Counted from the stretch's first letter, positions 32,960-43,105 are shown. The stretch is 64,000 bases of DNA from Siphonodentalium dalli (GCA_032622095.1 CP136065.1:150107577-150171576), one strand, 5' to 3'. The notes: generated by a model from the letters alone, not told the origin. Made by a program: numbers and translations.

Positions 32960-33703
32960 ATCATATCATATCATATATTTCACGGAACGAGTCTGACCGA
33001 CTCTTAGTTCCGGTGCTTACGCATTTCAAAATTACATAAAAATAACATATTATGGGAAGTCTGTTTGATACTGTATATCAATATAGTGGTAGTCCAACAA
33101 TTCCTTGAAGTGGTTTAAAGTCTCAGCACTAACGACCGCATTTGGTAGCCTATTCCAGATTGGTCGAATTCTCTGTGTAAAAAATTATTTTCTGACATCT
33201 TTATTACAGTGTTCTATCATCATTTTACACGAATGGCCTCTGGTCGGTGCATATGTCGCATCAGCGAATAGCATTTCATCTTTGATGTTGTAATGCCCCC
33301 TCTTTATTTGGTATACCTCTATTAGGTCGCCACGTAACTGCCTGTACTTAAGGGACATGAGTCTAAGGATAGAGAGTCTATCTTCATAAGAATATCTCCG
33401 CAGCCACGGAACCATGCGTGTCGCTCGCCTCTGCACACTTTCTAATGCCCTGGAATGTTTAAGCAGATGTGGGCTCCATATGCAATGTCCATAATCAATA
33501 ATTGGTCGCACCATTGAGGAGTAAAGTCTAGTGAATGTTTCTGAGTTTAGTTCGGTGAAGGTTCTGCATATGATTCCAAGAATCTGATTGGCTTTGCTAA
33601 TGTTGGTCCTGACATGTTTTTCAAATTTCAACTGGTCATCGATGTGAATTCCCAGATCTTTTTCACAATGTGAGACTGTTATTTCCGTAAAATCACCTAA
33701 TAC
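32960..33703 (-). pseudogene. LINE ORF2 C-terminus and 3' tail, 5'-truncated
   Basis: On the minus strand the frame runs from about 33703: CEKDLGIHIDDQLKFEKHV, then SMVRPIIDYGHCIWSPHL, RALESVQRRATRMVPWLRRY and YRQLRGDLIEVYQI, then TRGHSCKM and, after one in-frame stop at 33187-33185, FFTQRIRPIWNRLPNAVV up to a stop at 33052-33050. This is the C-terminal third of a jockey/CR1-like reverse transcriptase protein. The 3' tail contains ATATGATATGATATGAT, a short tandem tail typical of such LINEs. It is much better preserved than the copy at 23295. It ends about 20 nt before the EME1 exon at 33723. Confidence 0.88.
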
Positions 33704-33722
33704 ATATTTTGTTTCTCTTCAG

Positions 33723-33906
33723 GAAGAATCGACTGGAATGTGTTTTCACATTTTTGGAAGAAGGTGCCAAAGGAGTTAAAGTTGAGAAAGATGGCCAGGG
33801 TTTGATTAAAGTATGGAAATGTCAGTTTCTTCAGTTCAAGAATGTTAGTGCAGATGTGGCTGATGCTCTTATTTCGGCTTACCAGTCTCCTCAGTTACTC
33901 ATGCAG
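33723..33906 (+). CDS. EME1: EME1 exon, linker to (HhH)2 domain
   Basis: This 184-nt exon enters in phase 2 and leaves in phase 0. It encodes KNRLECVFTFLEEGAKGVKV and ends with ADVADALISAYQSPQLLMQ. The SAYQSPQLLMQ segment is the most recognisable EME1 signature here (human NAYPSPQLLVQ) and forms the first helix of the C-terminal (HhH)2 unit. The acceptor TTTCTCTTCAG directly follows a LINE fragment, and a SINE-like element starts about 30 nt after the donor CAG|GTATTT. Despite this crowding the reading frame is intact. Confidence 0.93.
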
Positions 33907-33935
33907 GTATTTCATCTGTTGATGTATAACATTAG

Positions 33936-34345
33936 GGAGTTCGATAGCCTAATGGTTAGGTCGTCCGAATTGTAATGGTGTCAATGCACCAGCATGAAAT
34001 TGTTGTCCGTTGGTGGGTTTTTGAGTCTCCTTCCAACATAGACTTGGTAGGATTAAGCGATGGGTGGCTGTTGAGTTGCATGCTGTTCAAATCACGTGCC
34101 AAGTTGTGACCCTTGAGCAAGGTTATTCGTAATGTTACGGTTCATAGATGTGAAATAGATACCTTGTGTGTTGGGCAAGCACAAGGTCATGTTTATATGT
34201 GAGTAAATATATGTATTGCCGCTCTAGTGAAGCGCCTGTTAAATGGCAGCACACATTAGACTCGGCAATGCTCAACAACTTGATTTATAATGTAACTGTT
34301 CAAGCGCTTAGGGACGCATGCACTATACAAAAAACTATCCATAAA
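33936..34345 (+). mobile_element. SINE-like element
   Basis: GATAGCCTAATGGTTAGG resembles a pol III box A and GCTGTTCAAATCACGTGCC a box B, although they are about 130 bp apart. A second box A-like stretch (TTAAGCGATGGGTGG) lies closer to box B. The 3' part has CAAGCGCTTAGGGACGC and GCACTATACAAA, a tail common in metazoan SINEs. Part of it recurs at 1595-1759. It starts about 30 nt after the EME1 exon ending 33906. Confidence 0.55.
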
Positions 34346-34455
34346 GCTTCAACAGCCTAAAATATCTTCGGTCTGTCTCAATAGAACCATACAAATATGG
34401 ATATCATTGGAACCGGCTCCTTGACCACATTGTGATAGTTACAGTTATGCCCTGT

Positions 34456-34524
34456 GCCAATGCATTCTCTTATATATGCGACTCGACCATAGGTCGCCTC
34501 GCATATATAAGAGAATGCATTGGC
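34456..34524. repeat. 69-bp palindrome, left end
   Basis: GCCAATGCATTCTCTTATAT pairs fully with ATATAAGAGAATGCATTGGC. The centre GACCATAGGTC is also palindromic with one or two mismatches. Confidence 0.95.
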
Positions 34525-34549
34525 CTAACATTTAACACTTTGCCATTTT

Positions 34550-35760
34550 TATGTTTACCCATACCATAGTATGGTAAACATAGTGTCAACGTCCGGATTG
34601 ACCACTCGTCGTTAGTCCGTCTGTCTGTCTGTCTGTCTGTCTGTCTGTAGATACTTTACGCATGGTGCGATAACTCGAACATTTTATATCTGATCGGAAC
34701 CAAATTTTGTATATGAATTTGTCAGCACCAAATACAGATCGAGTTCGAATATGGGTTCGATCCGAGTTTTTTTCACGGAGTTATGGCCCTTTTTCGACTT
34801 AGAATTCATGCATGCTACCATAACTCAAAAATTTTTTATCTGATCAGAATCAAATTTGGTATGCAAGTTTCTCGGACCAAAATACAGATCGAGTTCCAAT
34901 ATGGGTTTGATCCGATACTTTTCAATGGAGTTATGGCCCTTTTTCGACTTAGAATTCATGCATGCTGCCATAACTCAATTTTTTTTTATCTGATCGGAAC
35001 CAAATTTGGTATGCGAGTTTCTCAACTCAAAATACAGATCGAGTTTGAATATGGGTTATATCCAACATTTTATACCAGAGTTATGGCCCTTTTTCAACTA
35101 AGAATTGAACAGATAACCATAGCAGTCTACAATTAATTACCGGTGGTATCAGTTTAGCTCTGAGAGCAGTAAATCTGTATTATGGAAATTAGAGTTATTT
35201 TTTACTCCCATGTTTATGATGACACACTCCTCACCTGTATAGTTTTTGGTATCGATCGGTTGATCGGTTTAGAAATTATTAACACTTTGCATCCGCACAT
35301 AGGCATGAGCTATCCGATGCTGTAACCAAAGTATTTTTTGTCCGATTGTTTTCATATTTGATATGTAGGTTTATAATGACACACCCCTCACCTGTATAGT
35401 TTTTGGTATCGATCGGTTGATCGGTATAGAAAATAATTAACCCTGCACACAAATGCTATCTGATCCATCTAAGTCAAACTGTTTTCTTCTGATATGCCTC
35501 ATATTTCTTACCAAGGTTTTTCTTAGCACGTTCTTTATCTGTATGGTTTTTGGTATCGTTTAATTAACCCTTTTCAAACTTATGTTTACTTAGAACTCAC
35601 GTAAGCTGCTATGACTCAAAACATTTTTCATCTGATCTACACCAAATTTGGTACATGTGGTCCTCACCCCGAAATACAGATCAAGTTCAAATTTGGGTTT
35701 GATTCGATATATTTTAACAGAGTTATGGCCCTTTATAATTCAAGTAATTTACTACCTATT
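34550..35760 (+). mobile_element. pearl-like element, tandem-unit part
   Basis: GTTTACCCATACCATAGTAT precedes GTCAACGTCCGGATTGACC and a (GTCT)8 tract at 34617-34650. Units of about 145 bp repeat three times at 34660-35110. A related unit at 35590-35740 and TATAGTTTTTGGTATCGAT blocks complete the order seen at 17780-18640. Confidence 0.7.
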
Positions 35761-37120
35761 GTATATGCCCTGTGAGAATTTAAGACAAACAACTTTACAC
35801 AGTAATCTGCTTTATTGGGATCAGAAAATGACACTGGATACTCTTTGCTAAACCACTGCTGCTCCCAGAGCTGTCAAATTTAAGTGATTGATGATACTTT
35901 ACTCCAGTTTGTGTGCAATAGTAATTTAACCCAACCTGTTGAAACATGTTCATGGCATTAATACAAATAGTCCATTGTCCATGTGAAGGATGTTCTGGAG
36001 CATGGCTGTTTAGAGAATTGTTGTTTACAGAGACACTGTTGTCTTATCTTGAGAAAAAAAATTATCCACACATTAGTTCCATCATATGATGTCATTGAAA
36101 ATGATTAACACTCTCCACACATCATATGTTCATTCTCCTATTCTATGTCCAGGTTGATCGTGATCCACTTTTCACTTGCATGTATTTCAGGATTAAAATT
36201 AACCTATTCCATAGACACATCATATCTGATACGCAGTTTTTAAATTATCTCTTTCGCCTTAGGCCAGGTTCACTAAGAATTTCTATTAATTATAAGCCAC
36301 CAATTGAATATTCATCATTTGAGGATATATCTTATTTTGAAATTCCCTCTATTGCATTTGGGCTGCAGGATAATAATAATGGTTCTGGTATTCTTGAAGC
36401 TGACTTTTTGGTCAAATATTTTTCACCCAATCACTTTTATAATCTCATTCAGGTTGATTGTGACACATTCTTCATGTGTATAGATTTTGGTATTGATTGA
36501 ATGGTTTTGAGAATATTAACCCAATATTTAATAATATTTCTGCTGTTACAGACATTGTATCTTTCCAATGATCAGCTTAGAATAAAATTAACCATAGGTA
36601 CATGTATACTGTACGCGATCCAATGTTATGACTCTAATATTTTCAAATTGACCCTTCTCATATCTCTCCTTTAGTTATCTGATAATTCTGTATTAAAATA
36701 TTTTATATCCAACCATTATCAATCATATTTAATATCAAGGTCTATACACCCCTCACTTATATAGATGTTCAGGTGTTTGTTGGTCTCTAATCTCAATCAT
36801 CCCATAACTTTTACTATGCAGCTAACACAACAACATAATCTGTTATGACTCAGGTTCCATTGTAAGAATTAAATAAATAGAGTTATTATGATGTTAATAT
36901 TGTAACAATTATATCTTTAACAGCTATGGTGCATCTGTCTGACTGTGTTTGGGTATAATTATCTTTATCAATCTATCACACATACATTGTGTTTAAATGA
37001 GCAAGTTGCTCAATATGTCTGATTCCACTATGAAACTAATAAATAATAGTACGCTGTGAATTGTTGAAATTCTTGCACTCATAAAAAGATCGCTATCGCC
37101 AAGGTATGGGTTAAACATCT

Positions 37121-37136
37121 GCCGATCGTGATCGGC
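37121..37136 (+). repeat. terminal hairpin of the pearl-like element, copy 2
   Basis: GCCGATCGTGATCGGC is a perfect 7-bp stem with a 2-base loop, followed by CTCTCGTTT as in copy 1 (20493). Here the stem is intact where copy 1 has one mismatch. Confidence 0.8.
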
Positions 37137-37185
37137 CTCTCGTTTCTTACATTCTTTAACAATTTTATAATTTTTAATGTGTTAA

Positions 37186-37254
37186 GCCAATGCATTCTTT
37201 TATATATGCGAGGCGACCTATGGTCGACTCGCATATATAAGAGAATGCATTGGC
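37186..37254. repeat. 69-bp palindrome, right end
   Basis: Same arms as the left palindrome. Its centre (GGCGACCTATGGTCGACTC) is the reverse complement of the left centre with one mismatch, and the flanks ACAGGGC and GTTAA also mirror the left copy, so it is an inverted copy. Confidence 0.95.
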
Positions 37255-37626
37255 ACAGGGCCCTTCTGTTGGGTAAAGGGCTAAGCTTCAATTTTGGGCA
37301 ATTTTGAAAAAAAAAGTATTTGATGAGGTCCTCTTCGGGTGATGAGGATGTGTCTGATTTTCTTTATTTGGCCTTAGATTATGATTATTTGGAGGACTAT
37401 TGGAATCAACGGTGGTCGTAGATCTGTGTGGTTGCCTCTGATGGTCCCAGATCTTTGGTTTCCTTATATATTCAGTAATAGTTTATGGAGTAAACCAATA
37501 TTTGGTTTATGAGCTTTTTGGTTAAGTGAATTTGTTAGTTTTAAATATTAAAATATATATAGTCCATATTCGCTAGAAAAAAATAAATCACAGTATGTTG
37601 AGTACAGATTAAAAAAATATTTTCAG

Positions 37627-37683
37627 GCATACAGAAACTGTGATAATGATAAGGATAAAGAACGTTTGTTGGAGAATGTTGTG
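37627..37683 (+). CDS. EME1: EME1 small exon, (HhH)2 domain
   Basis: This 57-nt phase 0 exon is easily missed. It encodes AYRNCDNDKDKERLLENVV between TTTTCAG and a weak GTG|GTGGGT donor. Without it the protein would jump from SPQLLMQ straight to VRRG. With it the spacing equals the human protein exactly (AYQQCFSDKERQNLLADIQ). A GTATAA donor a few bases further downstream would break the frame of the next exon, so it was rejected. Confidence 0.87.
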
Positions 37684-38212
37684 GTGGGTATAAAGTAATA
37701 TTCAAATTGTTAGTGGTACAATGTGGTTCGGTGTGGTTTGGTTGTGTACAATATGTGTTTTTCTTGTATGAGTTCAGGTTGTGGTGAAAAGTCATATTGC
37801 ACACCATGTTGTGTTCACCACAACCTGGACGAGTACAAGAAAACAAATAATGTAGACAACATTGTATAATGACATTTTTATTATCCATCTATGTTTTAAT
37901 ATCCATATTTTGGGAATAAATGATTGTATAATTACAGGATGTACATGTACTCTTCCCAGGGATGTGGCGACCGGGTTGGGTGTCTAACCCCCTCAATTTT
38001 GTCCAAATATTCAGTAGTGTGAAAATCGGAGCATCCAGTTGGAAATTTCAGTAGAATTTTACTTTTCCGACTTTCAGATTTTGTGACCTCACCCGGAACT
38101 TCCGATATCTTTTATAAAAGTCGAGCCCAATATGACTTTCGGGAGTCCAATATGACTTTTTCCCAGATTCTCATGTGACTTTTTTTGCCCAAATAGAAAT
38201 AGTGTTAGTTAA

Positions 38213-38430
38213 AGGTACTCAATCCGATTAGACACTCCTAAATTACTATTTCTTTGGCTTTGAGGGTAAAAAATATTTGATTCGAGTCGAGGAACCCACC
38301 CTTCAAAGCTCAGAGTGATCAGATATCAATTTTTAAAATGTGTTAATTTTTGGAGATGTGGTCCACTTCCACATGCTCAAATGGACAAATTGTGGGTGCA
38401 AGATGGATAGCTCTAAAATCAAGTGGTTAT
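38213..38430 (+). mobile_element. TTAA foldback MITE, copy 4 (left half)
   Basis: AGGTACTCAATCCGATTAGA follows TTAA (38209-38212). GGTAAAAAATATTTGATTCG and GGATAGCTCTAAAATCAAGT match copy 1. The right terminus is not recognisable. Confidence 0.75.
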
Positions 38431-38601
38431 TATTGTTTGCTGGGCATAGAGTAGTGATATATACGTAGATCCTTCTTTTGTGGCTTCCTGTCGACCATGC
38501 AAACATATTGTCCAGTCTCAATGGCAAGTGGGTGAGAACTGGAAGTTTTGCTATCTCGTTTTATGAAGATTGGTGATGGCTAGTAATTTTCAAATTAGAT
38601 A

Positions 38602-39184
38602 TCTTTTTATACCCCCCGCAACAAGTTGTGGGGAGGTATACTGGTATCAGCTTGTCGCACCGTCCGTCCGTCGAGCCGTCCGTCTGTCTGTCGTTCCGTG
38701 GACACAAATTTGTCCGGAGTTTTTCTCAGTCATTTTTATATCAATTTCCGTGAAACATTTTTAGGTCAATTTTTTTAAAACTTGGCACAGATATTTAGTA
38801 CCATGGGAACCTGTGCACCTGCGATTATGACATATGTCCGACATTTTTTGGTTGAGTTATCTCCCTTTTTCGACTTAGAAACTTTTTTTCAACATTCATT
38901 ATTTTGACCGAGCTTTTATTTCTACATTTTTACGTCAATGTTTTTAATCTTGGCACTGATATTTAGTACCATGGGAACCTGTGCACCTGCGATTATGATG
39001 TCTGTCCGACTTTTTTTTGTGGAGTTATGATTAGGGTTAGGGGTTAGGGTCAGGGGGTTTAGGGTTAGGGATACCTGTTGACATAATTTCAGTGCTCAAT
39101 ATATGGTAATGGCTACTTCACTCAAATAACATTTTCAATACAGGGGGTATTACTTAGTCCCATCTGGGACAAGCCCATCTCTAG
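38602..39184 (+). mobile_element. Helitron-like non-autonomous element
   Basis: Begins TCTTTTTATACCCCCCGC with hairpin CCCCGCAACAAGTTGTGGGG, then a GTCC/GTCT tract and two related units (TTAGTACCATGGGAACCTGT at two places about 160 bp apart). Near the end is the hairpin GTCCCATCTGGGAC, followed by 10 nt and CTAG. The element sits between A (38601) and T (39185). 5'-TC, a subterminal 3' hairpin, CTAG-3' and an A/T target are the canonical Helitron signature. No Rep/helicase gene. Confidence 0.65.
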
Positions 39185-39530
39185 TTTGGTAAGTCTATAA
39201 AAATCTAGTTTACTGTTGATGTACAGCTTGGAAGTCCACTATTTTATCGGTTTTCAAGCATTTGTCTTAATGATTGGATAAGAGATGATGAATTAAATGT
39301 TGATTGGTTCCGACAGGAATGGGCGAAACCAAGTGCCGAGAAGATACGTTGGACTGATCATCCAGAGCTCCTTCCTCCCATAAAATGTGTCCATTATATG
39401 TCCATATTCACAAGATGTTGCCAAAATTGCATGGTTTGTAGCAGAATGAATATGTCGTGCAGGTACTCTGGCTAATTCACCTCACGCAGCTATGTTTGAA
39501 CTCTTAACAATAAACGGTTTGTGTGTAATC

Positions 39531-39870
39531 AAGCCTGCAAATAGTGTGTCTGTCATTTGAAGAATGATGTGCCTAGAGGGAACCTCATTCTGCTTATATC
39601 TCAACTGCTATGGGAGGCCTAAGATCAGATTGAAGTTCCCCAATTGAAGTTGGTGATGTTCACCCATTAGTCATCTCGATATTATGCATTTATCTTCTGC
39701 AAATTAGGGGATATATAAACTTCCCAGAAGGGAAAAAGTAACTAAAAACAATGTCAATTTAAGACTATAGATACTTCGCGCTATGTGGGATAGCCTCAGT
39801 AAATTCACCCTCTGGGTATCTCATTCTGCAAATGACAGACACACTATTTTCAGGCTTGTGTGCAATATCT
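39531..39870. mobile_element. palindromic MITE (AGAGGGTGAATTT type), split copy
   Basis: The left part (AATAGTGTGTCTGTCATTTG, CTAGAGGGAACCTCATTCTG) and right part (AAATTCACCCTCTGGG, GCAAATGACAGACACACTAT) are mirror images. About 140 bp between them (39636-39745) is a separate repeat also present at 51107-51235 (TTGGTGATGTTCACCCATT). Confidence 0.65.
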
Positions 39871-39899
39871 GCTTGCAAAATTTCAAGGCTAATTTGGCC

Positions 39900-41000
39900 C
39901 TTGGACTGTCATCATACAAATCTTCTAATTGTAAACCCAGTTTAAGATGGTCCGTGTTGAATGTCACATCCATAGCTCATAATAGGTTTAATTAATGAGC
40001 CAAATATTTTCACGCCCAGACATGTGTTAAATTCCGACAGAGGTATCCTATTTCTATTGGCAAATCCTTTGTATGACACCTGCTTCAGATTGAATCTTCC
40101 AGTGACCATAATATTCAAACCAATTTAATGGTATTCATTAACCATTTCCAGTTGTTGGCCATCAAAATAAAATTATGTTTTAGAAGTTTGTCCTGTGTAT
40201 TGCATATCATTATTTTAGGTTTATCAGTATTAAATTTAAGTTGCCATGATTGAAAGTAGGACTCGGTATTCTCGAGAGCCGCAAATCATCCGCGCTTATT
40301 GATAGGAGGACGATTTATATATGAATCATAATTTTTTATGAAATCACATGATTGGTCCATCATAAATGGTGGGAAATTAATGAAAATATTGAACAGCTTT
40401 GGACAAAGGACTACCCTTGCTTCACACCAATGGTGGAGTGTATTGGCTCCTATGTTCCTTCTCTAAAGTTAATTGAAAACAAAATAGCTTCATAAATGTT
40501 GTGTAATATATTTCCACCTCCAGCAAGTTTGGAGAGAACCATGACCCTGTCGCGCCAAACAATATCAAATGCTTTGCGTAAGTCTATGAAGAAGCATACA
40601 GGTGTTTTTCTGGGCCAAATGTTTTGTCAACAGTTGATTGCAAAGTGAATAATGGTCACTGGTGCGACTTGACTTCTGAAACCCTATTTGGCATGGTGTG
40701 ATAATGAGATTTTGTTATAAGTAACTTTCAAGGCGATTATAAAAAATCTTGCAAAAGTAATTTGCTTAAAAACTTGAAATTACAATGCCCCGACAGTTGT
40801 TGGGGAATCAATATTGCCACTCTTGTGGATATAAGACATAAGGTTATATCTCCATATATCAGGAAACTGACCATTAAAGAGTATTGCTTAACAAGGTTTG
40901 GTATAGCATGATAGAAGGGGTATCGATGAGGAATTGATTATTTAATTTGATAGATCACATTTAAGCCGGGTGTCTTGTGCCTTATGGATCTTCAAATCAT
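39900..41000 (-). pseudogene. LINE reverse transcriptase core, heavily decayed
   Basis: Minus-strand conceptual translation, with many stops and shifts, shows FIDLRKAFDIVWRDRV near 40600-40550, then IGVKQG and LFNIFIN near 40430-40380, and further on SYFQSWQLKFNTDKPKIMI near 40260-40200 and a KHNFILMANNW-like stretch. These are the D-KAFD, GxxQG and NxxKT regions of a jockey/RTE-like LINE reverse transcriptase. The YADD box is lost. It is the N-terminal neighbour of the domain seen at 32960 but clearly an older insertion. Confidence 0.7.
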
Positions 41001-41154
41001 ACTTATTACTAATTAAAAACATCTCCCGCACACAATACAGGCTGTATGCTCACTACGCAATTCATTGATTTGATGTCTGGAATTTTAACTCAGTCAGAAT
41101 TTCGAAAAGTTCACAGGTATTGAATTAGTGGAACATGGTCTCTAGACTATACGG

Positions 41155-42757
41155 GCATAGCCAAAGTAGAGATTTAAATCAAGATTTTTTTTATTTAAAT
41201 TGATTTTTTTGATTTTTTTTTAATAACTGTTATGAAAATATTTAATTGTGCAATTTCTCTGGTAAATGAAGATTCTGAAAGGTGTTGCTTATTATATCCA
41301 GGGCTGGATTAGTCAGAATTCTATGATTGTAGTAGTATTTAATATTTTTTGTATACCAATCATACACAAATATCATGGCAGTACATATATAGCGACCATG
41401 TACATTATGCATACACTTTGATCCATGTGGGTTCCAATGTTGTGATATCTGAAAATTTAGACCTGTGCTTAATCTTTTACTAATAAATTTAGTCAATTTT
41501 CACTGAAAACTGAATATTATCAATCACATTTGCTCTCAGCGATTGTAATCACACCATAGATTGAGTATAGATACTAGACAACTAGAGTAGTTAGATGGCA
41601 GAGTATATGGTAGAGTTACTTAGTTAGCATTTACATGTACATGTACGGCAATCAGAAAAGGAAAGAGAATTAAACAGTGTAGTTGCAAACAATACTGACA
41701 CTGCTAGCGGAACAGGCCATTTTGTGGATCAGTAAATACCATGCTGTATGCCTGTAATTACTGTACAATTTCATATCTATTATCCAATTTGTATATTGTT
41801 TAATCATACTCATGTTATAGTTTACAGAAACATTGTTAGATATTGCAGTTCTTTACTTTTTATCATGATTAGGCCAAACAAAATTAGAATCCTGTTTCTC
41901 AAAGATTGCCGCCCCCTTAAAATATGGCCCGCCCGGTGCTTTTATTCTCCATCCCAAAATAAAAAGGTAAATGACACCCGCCGCTTGATATAATAACGCA
42001 AACAGGCGTCGCAAACCCGGCGATGTCGTTGTGCTCCTTTGTTCAAAGAGAGAGAACTCTACTTCCGATTCCTCCGGTACATTTGTTTGCACCGGTAAAC
42101 TATTTATGCACCGCTTCTCGTCAGGCAAAATGGCGGCGCTTATAAATAACTCAGCGTTTTCAGGTTACACAAATGTTATTCCATGGAAATTTATACAAGT
42201 ATACAACAATACCGTTCGTAAACTGTTTAAAGATTTTATACACAATAGTGATAAAACAAGTTCAGTATTGACAGTAACTTCACTGTGTCTGTTGGGAAAA
42301 CAAAACCCAAGGGAAATGACCATTCTGATTTCAATCTGGTGTCGTAGGAACTGGTCGGATATCAGGTGGCTGATATCTTTGGACGGCACTTCAAGATAAA
42401 TATTAGACCTGCACCTAAATTGCTGGATGATGCTTCGGATTTATGTGAAAACTACAGGTTGTTGATTAATGTTCAAAATTAAAGTTTTTAATAAAACAAT
42501 GGTATTATAAAATAATTTATATTATTTATTTCCAATAAATTTGGGGCAATGTAATGTAATAAAAAACCTGCCTGCCGGTAAAAGTAGATATAAAAACCTG
42601 CCTGCTGGCAAATTTTAGTCATAAAAACATTATATACAAACCTGCCTGCCTGCTTGGTTTGAAAAAAAATCCTTTGAGAAACAGGAAATTAACTTTGTGT
42701 GGCCTTAAACAAAAATTTGATTTAAATCACTTTATTTAAATCGGCCAACCCTGACAG
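41155..42757. repeat. possible element with GATTTAAATC-rich ends
   Basis: GAGATTTAAATCAAGAT and TTTATTTAAATTGATTTTTT at 41170-41215 oppose TTGATTTAAATCACTTTATT at 42718-42737 and CGGCCAACCCTGAC. GATTTAAATC-rich ends next to a GTTGGC word occur in some hAT-like repeats. Boundaries are approximate. Confidence 0.35.
41891..42685. mobile_element. TIR element with CCTGTTTCTCAAAG ends
   Basis: CCTGTTTCTCAAAGATT is inverted at the right as AATCCTTTGAGAAACAGG. The 795-bp interior is unlike the flanks: CpG-richer, with GCAAAATGGCGGCGCTT at 42124-42140 and, near the right end, three ACCTGCCTGC(C/T)GG repeats. A 122-codon frame (42031-42399) with an internal MAALINNSAF start lies inside. I do not recognise it, and no transposase motif is visible. 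Confidence 0.55.
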
Positions 42758-42822
42758 CAACCTCTTGTTATTGACAGTTTGTTGTTGGATATTATGTTGA
42801 ACCTTTATTGACTTTATTGCAG

Positions 42823-42933
42823 GTCAGACGAGGTGCTGGTGTTCTGGAGACAAATAGACGGATAGGGAAAGAATTATCTCGGAGAATATACACTCTCTTC
42901 AACTCAAGAGACCCAAACCTTGTAATTAAATGA
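42823..42933 (+). CDS. EME1: EME1 terminal exon, (HhH)2 domain and stop
   Basis: This 111-nt phase 0 exon encodes 36 residues and a TGA stop at 42931-42933. It follows an ATTGCAG acceptor. VRRGAGVLETNRRIGKELSR is the second hairpin of the (HhH)2 DNA-binding domain (human VRRGEGVTSTSRRIGPELSR), and RIYTLF closes the helix. A short tail (NSRDPNLVIK) follows. No further coding sequence is expected downstream. Confidence 0.93.
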   Translation, partial: VRRGAGVLETNRRIGKELSRRIYTLFNSRDPNLVIK

Positions 42934-43099
42934 CAGAATATAAAATTGAGAATCATTTACTCACTTATGCAACCACAATAATTGTTACAGGCCCACTTAA
43001 TTTTCGAACCACCAGATAACATTATATACAACATATTCCATAGTATATACCTTTCAAAGAGGAAGCTCCAAAACATTGTATTGTCAACTGATCCGGTAG

Positions 43100-43105
43100 A
43101 ATAAA
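43100..43105 (+). other. candidate poly(A) signal of EME1
   Basis: AATAAA lies 167 nt after the EME1 stop codon. It is the first canonical hexamer I found downstream. Its use cannot be shown from sequence alone. Confidence 0.3.

Larger units (their letters stand above)
34449..37261. mobile_element. 2.8-kb element bracketed by inverted palindromes
   Basis: GCCCTGTGCCAATGCATT at the left is mirrored at the right (AATGCATTGGCACAGGGC). Each end is itself a 69-bp palindrome. The interior is a pearl-like element (34550-37145) ordered like 17780-20520. No coding sequence. The palindromic ends may be inverted repeats of a carrier element into which the pearl-like copy inserted, or ends of one larger element. 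Confidence 0.7.
629..42933 (+). other. EME1: EME1 gene (3' two thirds), nine exons over 42 kb
   Basis: Nine exons at 629-751, 3763-3933, 13591-13683, 16784-16902, 22660-22795, 25259-25374, 33723-33906, 37627-37683 and 42823-42933 join without a frame break into 370 codons including the stop. Every intron is GT-AG and the phases agree throughout (0,0,0,2,0,2,0,0). The joined protein aligns in order with EME1: a Lys/Glu-rich helix, ECLQYMAVVLD at the start of the ERCC4-type fold, a basic linker, then SAYQSPQLLMQAY and VRRGAG in the C-terminal helix-hairpin-helix domain. By family knowledge EME1 is the non-catalytic partner of MUS81. The complex cuts 3' flaps, replication forks and nicked Holliday junctions in the nucleus. 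The fold lacks the ERKxxxD nuclease motif of MUS81, as expected. The N-terminal region and promoter lie before base 1. Intron sizes range from about 2.5 to 9.7 kb, mostly mobile elements. Confidence 0.93.

Noticed and set aside
33936-34100. Functional tRNA gene
   Set aside because: Box A- and box B-like words are too far apart, and no cloverleaf or acceptor stem can be drawn. SINE-like is the better reading.
36126-36500. 124-codon frame
   Set aside because: Falls in the pearl-like repeat. The equivalent segments at 19200 and 19970 have frame breaks, so coding is not conserved.
39020-39075. TTAGGG-like blocks as a chromosome end or fusion point
   Set aside because: Only a few imperfect copies, embedded within a Helitron-like element with sequence continuing on both sides.
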